Source: an uncultured Bacteroidales bacterium
Lineage (GTDB): Bacteria; Bacteroidota; Bacteroidia; Bacteroidales; FEN-979
Length of the DNA: 54,282 nucleotides
Assembly (NCBI GenBank): GCA_903837605.1
Contig: CAILVF010000023.1
Span: 1-54,282 of the forward strand
Reading direction: 5' to 3'
Of this stretch, positions 34,249 to 42,482 are shown piece by piece. The notes beneath the pieces are model-generated. The model had not been told where the DNA came from and ran no database searches. It saw only the letters and a list, made by a program, of their open reading frames with translations. Both the position numbers and the translations under genes were made by a program. The number at the start of each line of letters is the position of its first letter. The first letter of the stretch is position 1.

Positions 34249-35367
34249 ATGAGAACACTGCTATTCATAATACAGAAAGAATTCCTCCAGATCTTCCGGA
34301 ACAAAGGCATGCTTCCTATCATCTTCGTTGTACCTATCGTCCAGCTCCTCATCCTTGTAAATGCAGCTACTTTCGAAATGAAGAGCATCAGGGTTTCAGT
34401 CGTTGACATGGACTTGAGTACTTCATCCCGCAAACTTATCAGCAAATATGAAGGTTCTCCTTTTTATAAGGTCGTGCAGACTACGTTTTCGTATGATGAG
34501 GCCATGGACCAGATGCAGAAAGGCAAGGTGGATGTCATTATCAATATACCCAACGGCTTTGAGCGGAAGCTGGTGAGGGAAAACCTTAGCAAAGTCCAGT
34601 TTGTGATCAATGCCATCAACCAGGCGGTCGCCGGTCTAAGCAGCGGTTACTGCACCTCCATCCTGATCGACTTCAACCGTGAGCTTATGCAGGACTGGCT
34701 GAGCCCTGCCCAGATGGCGGGATTGAAGAATATCCAGACCGATTTCAGCTACTGGTATAACCCGAAGCTGAATTATAAAACCTATATGGTTCCGGGCATA
34801 CTGGTTCTGCTTGTTACCATCATAGGCTTGTTGCTTTCGGGGATGAACATTGTTCGGGAAAAAGAAATAGGTACCATCGAACAGATCAATGTGACCCCCA
34901 TCCGTAAAATACAATTCATAGCGGGAAAGCTTGCGCCGTTCTGGATCATTGCCCTTTTTGAACTTGCTTTCGGCCTTTCTATTGGCAAGTTATTATTTGA
35001 TATTCCGATGGTTGGAAACCTCTGGCTCATCTTCCTGTCGGGGGGAGTATATCTTTTTGTAATTTTGTCGATAGGATTGCTGGTGTCGACCGTTACAAAC
35101 ACCCAACAGCAATCTATGCTTGTGACGTTCTTTTTCCTGGTGGTATTTATATTGATGAGCGGGTTATTCACCTCTATTGAAAGCATGCCCGGTTGGGCGC
35201 AACAGATCGACAGGTTGAACCCCCTGATGTATTTCATCAAGATCATGAGGATGGTACTGTTGAAAGGCTCAACATTTGCCGATATCAGCCCGCACTTCTG
35301 GTCACTGGTCGTTTTTGCCATCATGATGTCGGGCCTGGCTGTCTGGAGATACAGGAAAGTAGCATAA
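34249..35367 (+). CDS. ABC-2 type permease 2
   Basis: A 372-residue permease homologous to the preceding one. It has an N-terminal helix (~20-40), a periplasmic domain (~45-175) and five C-terminal helices. The cytoplasmic motif is REKEIGTIEQINVTPIRKIQFIAGKLAPFW near 203-232 and the end motif is SMPGWAQQIDRLNPLMYFIKIMRMVLLKG near 313-341. It follows permease 1 after 11 bp. In the YbhGFSR-type system such pairs export drugs or other hydrophobic compounds; the substrate here is unknown. Confidence 0.92.
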   Translation: MRTLLFIIQKEFLQIFRNKGMLPIIFVVPIVQLLILVNAATFEMKSIRVSVVDMDLSTSSRKLISKYEGSPFYKVVQTTFSYDEAMDQMQKGKVDVIINIPNGFERKLVRENLSKVQFVINAINQAVAGLSSGYCTSILIDFNRELMQDWLSPAQMAGLKNIQTDFSYWYNPKLNYKTYMVPGILVLLVTIIGLLLSGMNIVREKEIGTIEQINVTPIRKIQFIAGKLAPFWIIALFELAFGLSIGKLLFDIPMVGNLWLIFLSGGVYLFVILSIGLLVSTVTNTQQQSMLVTFFFLVVFILMSGLFTSIESMPGWAQQIDRLNPLMYFIKIMRMVLLKGSTFADISPHFWSLVVFAIMMSGLAVWRYRKVA

Positions 35368-35374
35368 TTATATA

Positions 35375-36787
35375 TTGACCAAAGTAAGTAATTTCTTTCG
35401 AAGGTTCAGGACCGTCCTGATGGGGCTGGCCCTTATCGGTATTGCCGTTTACATTACCCATAAGATCTATTACCATGAAGAAGAACAGAAAGATGCCATC
35501 AGGCGGATACGCGACAGAGGATACCTTCTCGCACTTACCGACCGCAACACCCTGAACTACTTCCTTTACCGTGGAGAGCCGGCCGGTTTCCAGCTCGAAC
35601 TCCTGAAGTCTTTTTCCGATTATCTTGGAGTTCCGCTCAGGATCATTGCCTCCGAGGATATTTCAAAGCTGTATTACTATCTTTATTATAATGTGGCGGA
35701 TGTGATCGCCCTGAACCTCCCGGTCTCATCGGAAGGCAGGAACATGGTCCATTATACAAAAATCATGGGGGAAACACGGCTCATCCTGCTCCAGCGCAAA
35801 AACCATACGCCGAAATTCATCAAAACCCTCGATGATGTTACAAAAGGTGATACCGTGCATGCAAGGCGGAACGAATTCATGTCGCCCTACTACCGTTCTT
35901 TCCTGAAACAAACTGCCAGGCGTCCCACCCTTATTGAAGAACCTGATATTTCACAGGAAGGCCTTATAGAGAATGTAGCCGAAGGGAAAATAAACTACCT
36001 GCTTTGCCCTGAAAACACAGCCATGGTATATAAGCGGTATTACATGAACCTGGATGCTTCGCTCGTGGTCTTTCCCCTTTATGCCTATGCCTGGGGAGTG
36101 AATCACAATTCCGATACCTTATTGATGAAACTCGATGAATGGCTGGCCGAATCGAAACGCTCAGGGGAGTTTAAAAAAACATATCTTGATTATTTCGCCA
36201 ACCAGAAGATCGTAACCAATATGAGAAGCGATTATGTTACCCTGAGGGGAGACCAGTTATCACCTTTTGACAAAGAACTCAGGGAGCTAAGCCTGAAAAT
36301 TCACTGGGACTGGAGGCTGCTTGCTTCCCTTGTTTATGAGGAATCAAATTTCAGGATGGGACAGGTTTCTTCTAAAAGTGCTTCCGGACTTATGCAGCTT
36401 ATGCCTGAGACCGCTGTAAAAATGGGGATGGACAGCATTGCCACCCCGGCCCAGCAGCTTGCCGCCGGCGTTCGCTACCTCAAGCATCTTGACCAGCAGC
36501 TTCCCGATGAGATCTCCAATCCCAAAGACCGCATCAAATTTATCCTCGCTTCATATAACGTTGGTATTGGCCGGGTACTCCTGGCCAGGGAAAAAGCGAA
36601 GAAATTCGGAAAGGACCCTAACCGCTGGGACAAGAACGTCGAGTATTACCTTCTCAGGCGATCAAAAAATGATCCGTATGCAAAAGTTGATACCGTTGGG
36701 GACTATTCGGTCGATTATACCGAAGAAGGGTTTGTTGACGATATCATAAACAGGTATTACCATTACAGGAATAATATACCTCAGTAA
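35375..36787 (+). CDS. MltF-like transglycosylase with solute-binding domain
   Basis: A 470-residue murein-cleaving enzyme anchored by an N-terminal membrane helix (~15-30). A periplasmic solute-binding-protein-like domain (~45-270) precedes an SLT transglycosylase domain (~305-410): the catalytic Glu is in VYEESNFRMG (E322/E323), followed by SASGLMQLMPETA and LASYNVGIGRV. This is the domain order of MltF (YfhD). The start is uncertain. The TTG at 35375 gives a basic N-terminus (MTKVSNFFRRFRT) and lies 7 bp after the permease stop; the ATG at 35420 starts directly at the helix. It may be the last gene of the export operon or merely a neighbour. Confidence 0.88.
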   Translation: MTKVSNFFRRFRTVLMGLALIGIAVYITHKIYYHEEEQKDAIRRIRDRGYLLALTDRNTLNYFLYRGEPAGFQLELLKSFSDYLGVPLRIIASEDISKLYYYLYYNVADVIALNLPVSSEGRNMVHYTKIMGETRLILLQRKNHTPKFIKTLDDVTKGDTVHARRNEFMSPYYRSFLKQTARRPTLIEEPDISQEGLIENVAEGKINYLLCPENTAMVYKRYYMNLDASLVVFPLYAYAWGVNHNSDTLLMKLDEWLAESKRSGEFKKTYLDYFANQKIVTNMRSDYVTLRGDQLSPFDKELRELSLKIHWDWRLLASLVYEESNFRMGQVSSKSASGLMQLMPETAVKMGMDSIATPAQQLAAGVRYLKHLDQQLPDEISNPKDRIKFILASYNVGIGRVLLAREKAKKFGKDPNRWDKNVEYYLLRRSKNDPYAKVDTVGDYSVDYTEEGFVDDIINRYYHYRNNIPQ

Positions 36788-36811
36788 CAGGTTTTCTGAT
36801 CAGTACATTCA

Positions 36812-36838
36812 GAAGCCCATGCCAGGGCTTCATTTTCA
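36812..36838 (+). terminator. Intrinsic terminator between convergent genes
   Basis: GAAGCCC (36812-36818) pairs perfectly with GGGCTTC (36825-36831) across a 6-nt loop and is followed by ATTTTCATT. It ends the MltF-like transcript. A second hairpin, CTCAACC/GGTTGAG (36869-36875 and 36885-36891), overlaps the stop codon of the opposite gene and may end that transcript. Confidence 0.6.
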
Positions 36839-36874
36839 TTGATAATCCCCAATCAAAGTTAAAAGAGGCTCAAC

Positions 36875-39800
36875 CTATCTCCCGGGTTGAGGAACGTTCG
36901 ATCCGTTCACATCCCCAACACATAGTCCGTAGAAATTCTGGATCACGGCCGCTCCGTTCACGATGATGGTGTTGCCTCCAACGGTTGGTTCGGCAAAGGT
37001 CCAGTCACCCCGGTCAAAATAATTATCCAGGCCGGCAAACCTTCGCTTGATCTTAACTCCATCTATCCCGTTGATCGAGTTGCTCATATTCACATCGGCT
37101 GCCTGCAGGCAAACCGGTTCGGTGAGTATTTCGAGTCCTGCAAAATGGCGCTGAACCTTTGCAGCGTCCGTTGCATTTACGCTCGCCCAGGGCTTTCCTG
37201 TGTGTGCGCTGATCGTATAGGTCCCGTTTTGTTTTGCGGTAAAAATGTAAGCTCCCGTAAGATCGGTGCGGGTTGAGTCAAGAGCTATGTTATTCTGCTT
37301 AAGTATTACCCAAACCGAATCCAGGGGGGTGAATGCCGTGTTAAAATATTGGAACAGCCCGCTGATACTGACCCCGAAGTTGACAGGGAAATCAGGAGAT
37401 ACTATACCGTTACCGCAGCCATTTGTTGCATATACATTCATATTTCCGGCAGTGGCCGTCAAGGGGAAGTTCACGGTGATGGAATTGGTATTGGCCCCGG
37501 CGGCAATGGTCCCGCCTCCAGGGACAGTCCAAACATAACCGGTTGCATCCGTTACCGGTGCGATGGAATACGAGACCCCGGTCTGGCCTGGCTGAACTGC
37601 TGCAGGACCACTTATAATCCCCGCAGCCCCCGGCACATTATTGACCGTAACCTGTACCACATTCGAGGCTGCTGCTCCACTCCAGTCGGTTGAGCAGTCA
37701 ACACGTGCAAGTCGCCTGAACCATGTGGTGACCGACAAGGCCGAAGGGTCGTATGTCGGAGCGTTGCTGTTGGCAATATCAGTAAAACCCGCGCTGCTGC
37801 TGGTTGTCGACAATTGCCATTTATATTCCAGCGTTCCGGTCTGACCTGTGGGCAATGCCGTGCTGGTAAGCAGGGCCGGGTCGAATGGATTGCATCCGCT
37901 TTGGTTTGAAGCGATACTGCCACCGCCGGTCGGGTCAATACAGGGAACATAAACAGTAAATTGAGTATAAAAAGGGTGGGATCCATCAGCATTACTCAGG
38001 TCTTTCTTTTTGGTATAAATGTTGGTGACCGGGTCCCACTCAAAAATGACACCAACGTTATTTGCACCACCCATATTGGTCATCCCGTAAAACTTTCCTC
38101 CGCTCAGGGTTAATGAACCATATGGATTGCCTCCCATAGCTGAACTCAGGTCGATCTTTTTGGTATAGATGTTGGTGGCGGGGTCCCATTCGAAAATGAC
38201 CCCAAAGTTGTTTGAACCTCCATAATATGTCATCCCGTAAAACTTTCCCCCGCTCAGGGTCATTGTACACGTTGGACTGCTCCCAATGGCAGAGCTCAGA
38301 TCAATCTTTTTAGTATAGGTGTTGGTGACCGGGTCCCATTCGAAAATAGCTCCCTGGCTGTTTGCGCCTCCTCCATATGTCATACCGTAAAATTTCCCCC
38401 CGCTCAGGGTCAGACTGCCATAAGCTCCCCAGCCCAGTGCTGAACTCATGTCTATCTTTTTGGTATAGGTGTTTGTGGCCGGATCCCATTCGAAAATAAC
38501 CCCGCCGCCGTTTGCGCCTCCTGTATAGGTTATCCCGTAAAATTTCCCCCCGTTCAGTGCAAGGGAGCCAAATGCCATGCCACCATTGGCGGCACTCATG
38601 TCTATCTTTTTAGTATAACTGTTTGTGGCCGGATCCCATTCGAAAATGACACCGTAACCAGTTGAACCTCCGAATGGAGTCATCCCGTAAAACTTTCCGC
38701 CGTTCAATGTTAAGGTGGCATATGGATTCCGCCCATTCCCTGAATTAAAGTCAACTTTTTTTGTGTACGTGCTGGTGGCAGGGTTCCATTCAAAAATAAC
38801 TCCGTAGTCACTCGTGCCTCCTCCATAGGTCATTCCATAATACTTTCCTCCTTTAAGCGCTAATGAGCCATACAAGTTGCAGCCATCGGAACTATTCAAG
38901 TCCTGCTTTTTAGTATAAATGTTAGTCGCGGGATCCCAGGCGAAAATGACACCGGAACTGGCACTCCCCCCCTGGAAAGTCATCCCGTAAAACGTTCCTC
39001 CGCTCAAGGTCAGGGTACCCATAGGCTTAGTTCCAAGTGTTGAACTCAGGTCTACCTTTTTGGAATAGGTATTTGTGGCGGGGTCCCATTCAAATATAAC
39101 CCCGTTGTCGCTTGTACCTCCTGAATTAGTCATCCCATAGAACTTTCCCCCGTTTTGTGTTAAAGAACCATTCGGATTATAGCCATCACTTGCGGTAAGT
39201 TCGATCTTTTTAGCATAGATATTTGCAGCCGGATCCCATTCAAAAATGACCCCGGCATTATTTGTTCCGCCCGTAGCAGTCATTCCGACCATTTTACTGC
39301 CATTCAGGGTTAAATTTCCGTAGGGATTGCTTCCGATCGTTGCACTCAAAACGATCTTCTGCGTGAAGGTGTTGCCGGCAGGATCCCATTCAAAAATGAC
39401 CCCGGCATTATTCGTTCCTCCATGGCTTGTCATCCCGTAAAATTTTCCACCGCTCAGAGTCAGGGCACCTATCGGATAACTACCGTTGGCTGCACTCAGG
39501 TCGATCTTTTTGGTATAGGTGTTGGTGGTGGGAACCCATTCGAATATCACGCCCAGATTATTCGCGCCGCCCTGGGTGGTCATCCCGTAGAACTTTCCAC
39601 CGTTCAGGGTTAAAGAACCGCATGGAATGCTGCCCCCTGCTGAAGTGAGGTCAATCTTCTTGGTATAGGTGTTGGTGACGGGGTCCCACTCGAAAATGAC
39701 GCCAAGGTTGTTTGAACCTCCGTTCGATGTCATCCCATATAACTTTCCCCCGCTCAGGGTTAAATATCCATATGGCAAGGAACCAATCGCTGTATTTAGG

Positions 39801-40144
39801 TTAATCTTTCTGGTATAAATGTTAGTTGCCGGATCCCATTCGAAAATGACACCCTGGTCGTTCTGGCCTCCATCATAAGTCATCCCGTAAAACTTTCCAT
39901 TTCCCCCGTCAGTTAATTCACTATACTCCGGATGTTTTCCGGAAGCAGAGCTTAAAAAGGAATGGTCTATAACCGCTGTGCCGGAAGCCTGGTCGTAATG
40001 AATAATGGCACCAAGTCCGTCACTGCCCCCTAAAACGGTCGCACCATAAAGCATGGGTCCCTGGGCGAAAGTGGTCAGTGGAACACAAATGCAAAAAAAA
40101 GCCGGTAAGCATAAGGCAATTCCAACACGTAAGAGTAATTTCAT
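36875..40144 (-). CDS. Secreted GloVer-repeat protein with dockerin-like C-terminus
   Basis: A 1089-residue exported protein with a signal peptide (1-28, ending TTFAQ). From residue 85 to about 735 it consists of thirteen 50-residue repeats, with a degenerate one before them. Each unit has the pattern GGKFYGMTxxGGxNNxGVIFEWDPxTNxYTKK, the GloVer (TIGR03803) tandem repeat, likely beta-propeller blades. Then follow two Ig-like domains (one PKD-like, GYVWTVPGGGTI) and a carboxypeptidase-regulatory-like sandwich (~930-990). The end is dockerin-like: NATDAAKVQRHFAGL, ADVNMSNSINGIDGVKIKRRFAGL and GDVNGS. A recognisable T9SS sorting domain is missing. It is probably a surface or extracellular protein binding other macromolecules; its ligand is unknown. 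Confidence 0.88.
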   Translation of the reverse strand: MKLLLRVGIALCLPAFFCICVPLTTFAQGPMLYGATVLGGSDGLGAIIHYDQASGTAVIDHSFLSSASGKHPEYSELTDGGNGKFYGMTYDGGQNDQGVIFEWDPATNIYTRKINLNTAIGSLPYGYLTLSGGKLYGMTSNGGSNNLGVIFEWDPVTNTYTKKIDLTSAGGSIPCGSLTLNGGKFYGMTTQGGANNLGVIFEWVPTTNTYTKKIDLSAANGSYPIGALTLSGGKFYGMTSHGGTNNAGVIFEWDPAGNTFTQKIVLSATIGSNPYGNLTLNGSKMVGMTATGGTNNAGVIFEWDPAANIYAKKIELTASDGYNPNGSLTQNGGKFYGMTNSGGTSDNGVIFEWDPATNTYSKKVDLSSTLGTKPMGTLTLSGGTFYGMTFQGGSASSGVIFAWDPATNIYTKKQDLNSSDGCNLYGSLALKGGKYYGMTYGGGTSDYGVIFEWNPATSTYTKKVDFNSGNGRNPYATLTLNGGKFYGMTPFGGSTGYGVIFEWDPATNSYTKKIDMSAANGGMAFGSLALNGGKFYGITYTGGANGGGVIFEWDPATNTYTKKIDMSSALGWGAYGSLTLSGGKFYGMTYGGGANSQGAIFEWDPVTNTYTKKIDLSSAIGSSPTCTMTLSGGKFYGMTYYGGSNNFGVIFEWDPATNIYTKKIDLSSAMGGNPYGSLTLSGGKFYGMTNMGGANNVGVIFEWDPVTNIYTKKKDLSNADGSHPFYTQFTVYVPCIDPTGGGSIASNQSGCNPFDPALLTSTALPTGQTGTLEYKWQLSTTSSSAGFTDIANSNAPTYDPSALSVTTWFRRLARVDCSTDWSGAAASNVVQVTVNNVPGAAGIISGPAAVQPGQTGVSYSIAPVTDATGYVWTVPGGGTIAAGANTNSITVNFPLTATAGNMNVYATNGCGNGIVSPDFPVNFGVSISGLFQYFNTAFTPLDSVWVILKQNNIALDSTRTDLTGAYIFTAKQNGTYTISAHTGKPWASVNATDAAKVQRHFAGLEILTEPVCLQAADVNMSNSINGIDGVKIKRRFAGLDNYFDRGDWTFAEPTVGGNTIIVNGAAVIQNFYGLCVGDVNGSNVPQPGR
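37940..39892 (-). repeat. Thirteen tandem 150-bp repeats inside the GloVer gene
   Basis: The repeats encode the 50-residue units of the secreted protein. Neighbouring units are strongly alike at DNA level (for example the recurrent string TCGAAAATGACCCC and TTTTTGGTATA), but all differ from one another. Such an array can gain or lose whole units in frame. Confidence 0.93.
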
Positions 40145-40220
40145 TGTATAGGGTTTTAGAGAGTTTCTATTAGTAAAAAAACGAGTGGGTTTGAAATCTG
40201 CCGCTATGCTGAATTAAAGT

Positions 40221-41240
40221 TCATTTTCCTCCTGAATGGTCTTTCAGGAAAATTTCCGAGATCTCTTTGATTGACTGCTCAACCGGTTTGAATTCAAAAC
40301 CAATTGCTTTTTTAATCTTTTCGTTTGAATAAGTATACACCATGGTGGTGGTCGTAGCCATCTCTTTGGTGACCTCGGGCAGTCTCCTCATTATGAAACT
40401 GAGAACCGTCTCAACCCTCCAGGCAATCCCGGTCATGGCATTGGGAACATTGATGGAAGGAGCCGGTTTGCCAAGATATTTTCCCATATACTCAAATACC
40501 TGCTGGTAGGAACAATTTTCGGAAGAAACGATAAATCTTTCCTTTGAAATATCGCTTTCCATAAGCTGTATCATGGCCCTGGCGACATCCCTGACGTCCA
40601 CATAGCCGTTGACCCCGCGTGTATAATATTTAAGTCCTTTCCAGACCAGCGAAAACAGCCCCGAATTGCCTCCATCCCAGAACCCCGGGCCAAGAATTAC
40701 AGAAGGGTTGACAATAAAGGCATTCAGGCCTTCTTCAATACCCCTCCAGATCTCCCGTTCGGCTCCATATTTGCTCTGTCCGTAAACGGAATTCTTTTTG
40801 GAAGGCTGCCAGTATGTCGTTTCATCTGAAACCCCGTCATTCACAGCCCTGCCAAGCACGGCTACTGAACTAACGTAACAGAACTTCTTAATTTTCCTGG
40901 CAATGCATAAGTTTACAAGATTCGCGGTTCCTTCAATATTGACAGTGAGCATGGCTTTATGGTCCCTGGGATAAAAGGAAACCACTGCACCTGCATGGTA
41001 CACATAATCAATGCCTTCCAATGCATCGTCCATGGCCACGAAATCCATGATATCGGCATCCACCCATTCGATCTTCCCGAAAAGCTCATCCGCCTTACCG
41101 GAATAATATGAAAATACTTTTTTTACTGCCGCGGTATTGCTCGTCTTACGTTTGATGGCACGAACCGGTTTCCCTGAGCTGACAAGGTCAAACAACAAAT
41201 GAGACCCCAGAAGTCCGGTCCCTCCTGTAACTAAAATCAT
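40221..41240 (-). CDS. NAD(P)-dependent epimerase/dehydratase (SDR family)
   Basis: A 339-residue extended short-chain dehydrogenase of the dihydroflavonol-4-reductase/3-beta-HSD-like group. The Rossmann start is MILVTGGTGLLGSHLL with the glycine motif at 6-12. The catalytic Ser is near 124 (YVSSVAVLG) and Y153-x3-K157 occurs in NSVYGQSKYGAE. The C-terminal substrate part is less conserved, so the sugar or lipid substrate cannot be named. The ATG at 41240 was chosen because the frame upstream of it crosses the divergent promoter region and adds 35 unrelated residues. Confidence 0.9.
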   Translation of the reverse strand: MILVTGGTGLLGSHLLFDLVSSGKPVRAIKRKTSNTAAVKKVFSYYSGKADELFGKIEWVDADIMDFVAMDDALEGIDYVYHAGAVVSFYPRDHKAMLTVNIEGTANLVNLCIARKIKKFCYVSSVAVLGRAVNDGVSDETTYWQPSKKNSVYGQSKYGAEREIWRGIEEGLNAFIVNPSVILGPGFWDGGNSGLFSLVWKGLKYYTRGVNGYVDVRDVARAMIQLMESDISKERFIVSSENCSYQQVFEYMGKYLGKPAPSINVPNAMTGIAWRVETVLSFIMRRLPEVTKEMATTTTMVYTYSNEKIKKAIGFEFKPVEQSIKEISEIFLKDHSGGK

Positions 41241-41291
41241 GAAAGTTTGTTTTGTTTTGATGGCGGATTGCGTGAATCGCAATACAGGCAG

Positions 41292-41339
41292 CGAAAGTAC
41301 AGCAAGATTTTGATTTCTGCCAAATAAACAGCAATTTTG
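41292..41339. promoter_or_regulatory. Overlapping divergent promoters (SDR gene / lipoprotein gene)
   Basis: Plus strand: TTTTG at 41308-41312 and CAATTTTG at 41332-41339, spaced 19 bp, for the lipoprotein starting at 41363. Minus strand: TTTG (plus coordinates 41321-41324) and TACTTTCG (41292-41299), spaced 21 bp, for the SDR gene starting at 41240. Both deviate by one base from TAnnTTTG. Confidence 0.55.
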
Positions 41340-41362
41340 TGCCAAACTTTAACAAAGAAACC

Positions 41363-41914
41363 ATGACAAAGAAATTCTTCTTTCTGATTATTCCCTGCCT
41401 GTTCCTTCTTGCGTCATGCAATAATGGGACTAAAACTGCTGAAGTAAAAAAAGCCGATACTGTAACGCTTGCTGTAAAATCTTTCATCGATTCAGCTGCA
41501 AAATACGTTGAGAGGCCCATCCGTATATCGGGTACTGTTCTGCATACCTGCAAGGAGGGAGGAAAACGCATGTTCCTGGTCGATGGACCGGATAGTATCA
41601 GGGTTGAGGTCACCACAGGGAACAATATTCCAAAATTCGACGAAAGTCTCATCGGCAGCCGGGTTAACGTACTAGGCCTTCTGAAAGAAGAAAGGGTTGA
41701 TGCAAAGTATCTCAACGAATGGGAAGCCGAAGTAAGAAAACCGGTTGAAAACCATGAGGCCGGGATACATTCGGGGGCCAAAGGCCATGAAGACCAGGGG
41801 ACCAAAGAAACCCTCGATAACATCAATTCCCTCCGCGCCGACCTGAAGAAAAGCGGAAAGGACCATCTTTCTTTCTATTCCATCGAAGCCATCTCGTACA
41901 CCGTAGTAAAGTAA
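41363..41914 (+). CDS. Lipoprotein with OB-like domain, unknown function
   Basis: A 183-residue lipoprotein: the signal ends FLLASC, lipidated at C19. Residues ~40-115 look like an OB fold (RPIRISGTVLHTCKEGG... FLVDGPDSIRVEVTTG... GSRVNVLGLLKEERV), similar to tRNA_anti-like periplasmic proteins. It is followed by a flexible, His- and Glu-containing stretch (ENHEAGIHSGAKGHEDQG) that could bind metal. It is 1 bp from the PepSY-type membrane protein and likely works with it. I cannot name its substrate. The ATG at 41363 follows the predicted promoter; a GTG at 41339 overlaps the -7 element and is rejected. Confidence 0.75.
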   Translation: MTKKFFFLIIPCLFLLASCNNGTKTAEVKKADTVTLAVKSFIDSAAKYVERPIRISGTVLHTCKEGGKRMFLVDGPDSIRVEVTTGNNIPKFDESLIGSRVNVLGLLKEERVDAKYLNEWEAEVRKPVENHEAGIHSGAKGHEDQGTKETLDNINSLRADLKKSGKDHLSFYSIEAISYTVVK

Positions 41915-41915
41915 T

Positions 41916-42482
41916 ATGGATCGAAAGACTTTGCGGCGATGGAACAATGCGATCCATCGCGATCTCGGTTATTTCTTTTTCGGGATGACTTTGATCTACG
42001 CTTTATCGGGTATTATTTTAAATCATTTCAAATCAGGAGATTTTGTCCATCCCGATTACAGCAAGAAGTTTGAAGAATTGACCATCGCTATTCCTCCCAA
42101 TGCTATTGCCGACAAGACGTTTGCTATGAAAGCGCTTGAACAGGTCCATGAGGAAAAGCATTACCGGAGTTTTGTGACGGGAACAGGGTATTTGCAGATC
42201 TTTTTTGACAGTGGCAGCCTGTATGTCGATATGGTTAGCGGTAAGGCCGAGCTGGAAAAGAAAACTCCCAGGTATATTCTGAAAGAGTTCAACCTATTGC
42301 ATTATAACAGTATCAAACACTGGTTTACCTGGTTTTCAGATGCCTATGCGATTGCCATGGTACTGCTGGCTATAACCGGACTTTTCATCCTGAGAGGGAA
42401 AAATGGTATCAAATGGAGAGGTGCGGTGCTGGCTCTTATCGGGATCATTATCCCCGCAATAATAATTCTTCTTTACGCCTGA
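41916..42482 (+). CDS. PepSY-associated TM helix protein
   Basis: A 188-residue inner-membrane protein of the PepSY_TM-like family. Three membrane helices lie near 17-36, 138-158 and 166-187, with a ~95-residue periplasmic domain between the first two that resembles a PepSY fold (TFAMKALEQVHEEKHYRSFVTG... YLQIFFDSGSLYVDMVSGKAELEKK). The N-terminal RRWNNAIHRDLGYFFFGMTLIYALSGIIL and LLHYNSIKHWFTWFSDAYAIAMVLLAITGLFIL, with paired His, are typical of the group often found in metal or haem uptake loci. It follows the OB-like lipoprotein by 1 bp. Its stop abuts the stop of the convergent gene (TGATCA). Confidence 0.82.
   Translation: MDRKTLRRWNNAIHRDLGYFFFGMTLIYALSGIILNHFKSGDFVHPDYSKKFEELTIAIPPNAIADKTFAMKALEQVHEEKHYRSFVTGTGYLQIFFDSGSLYVDMVSGKAELEKKTPRYILKEFNLLHYNSIKHWFTWFSDAYAIAMVLLAITGLFILRGKNGIKWRGAVLALIGIIIPAIIILLYA

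Noticed and set aside
37940..39892. Regular repeats considered as a CRISPR array
   Set aside because: The period is 150 bp, all of it is coding for protein repeats, and there are no unique spacers between short direct repeats.
41188..41826. 212-codon open frame on the minus strand
   Set aside because: It covers the divergent promoter region and the OB-like lipoprotein gene in antisense; the SDR and lipoprotein genes explain this sequence better.
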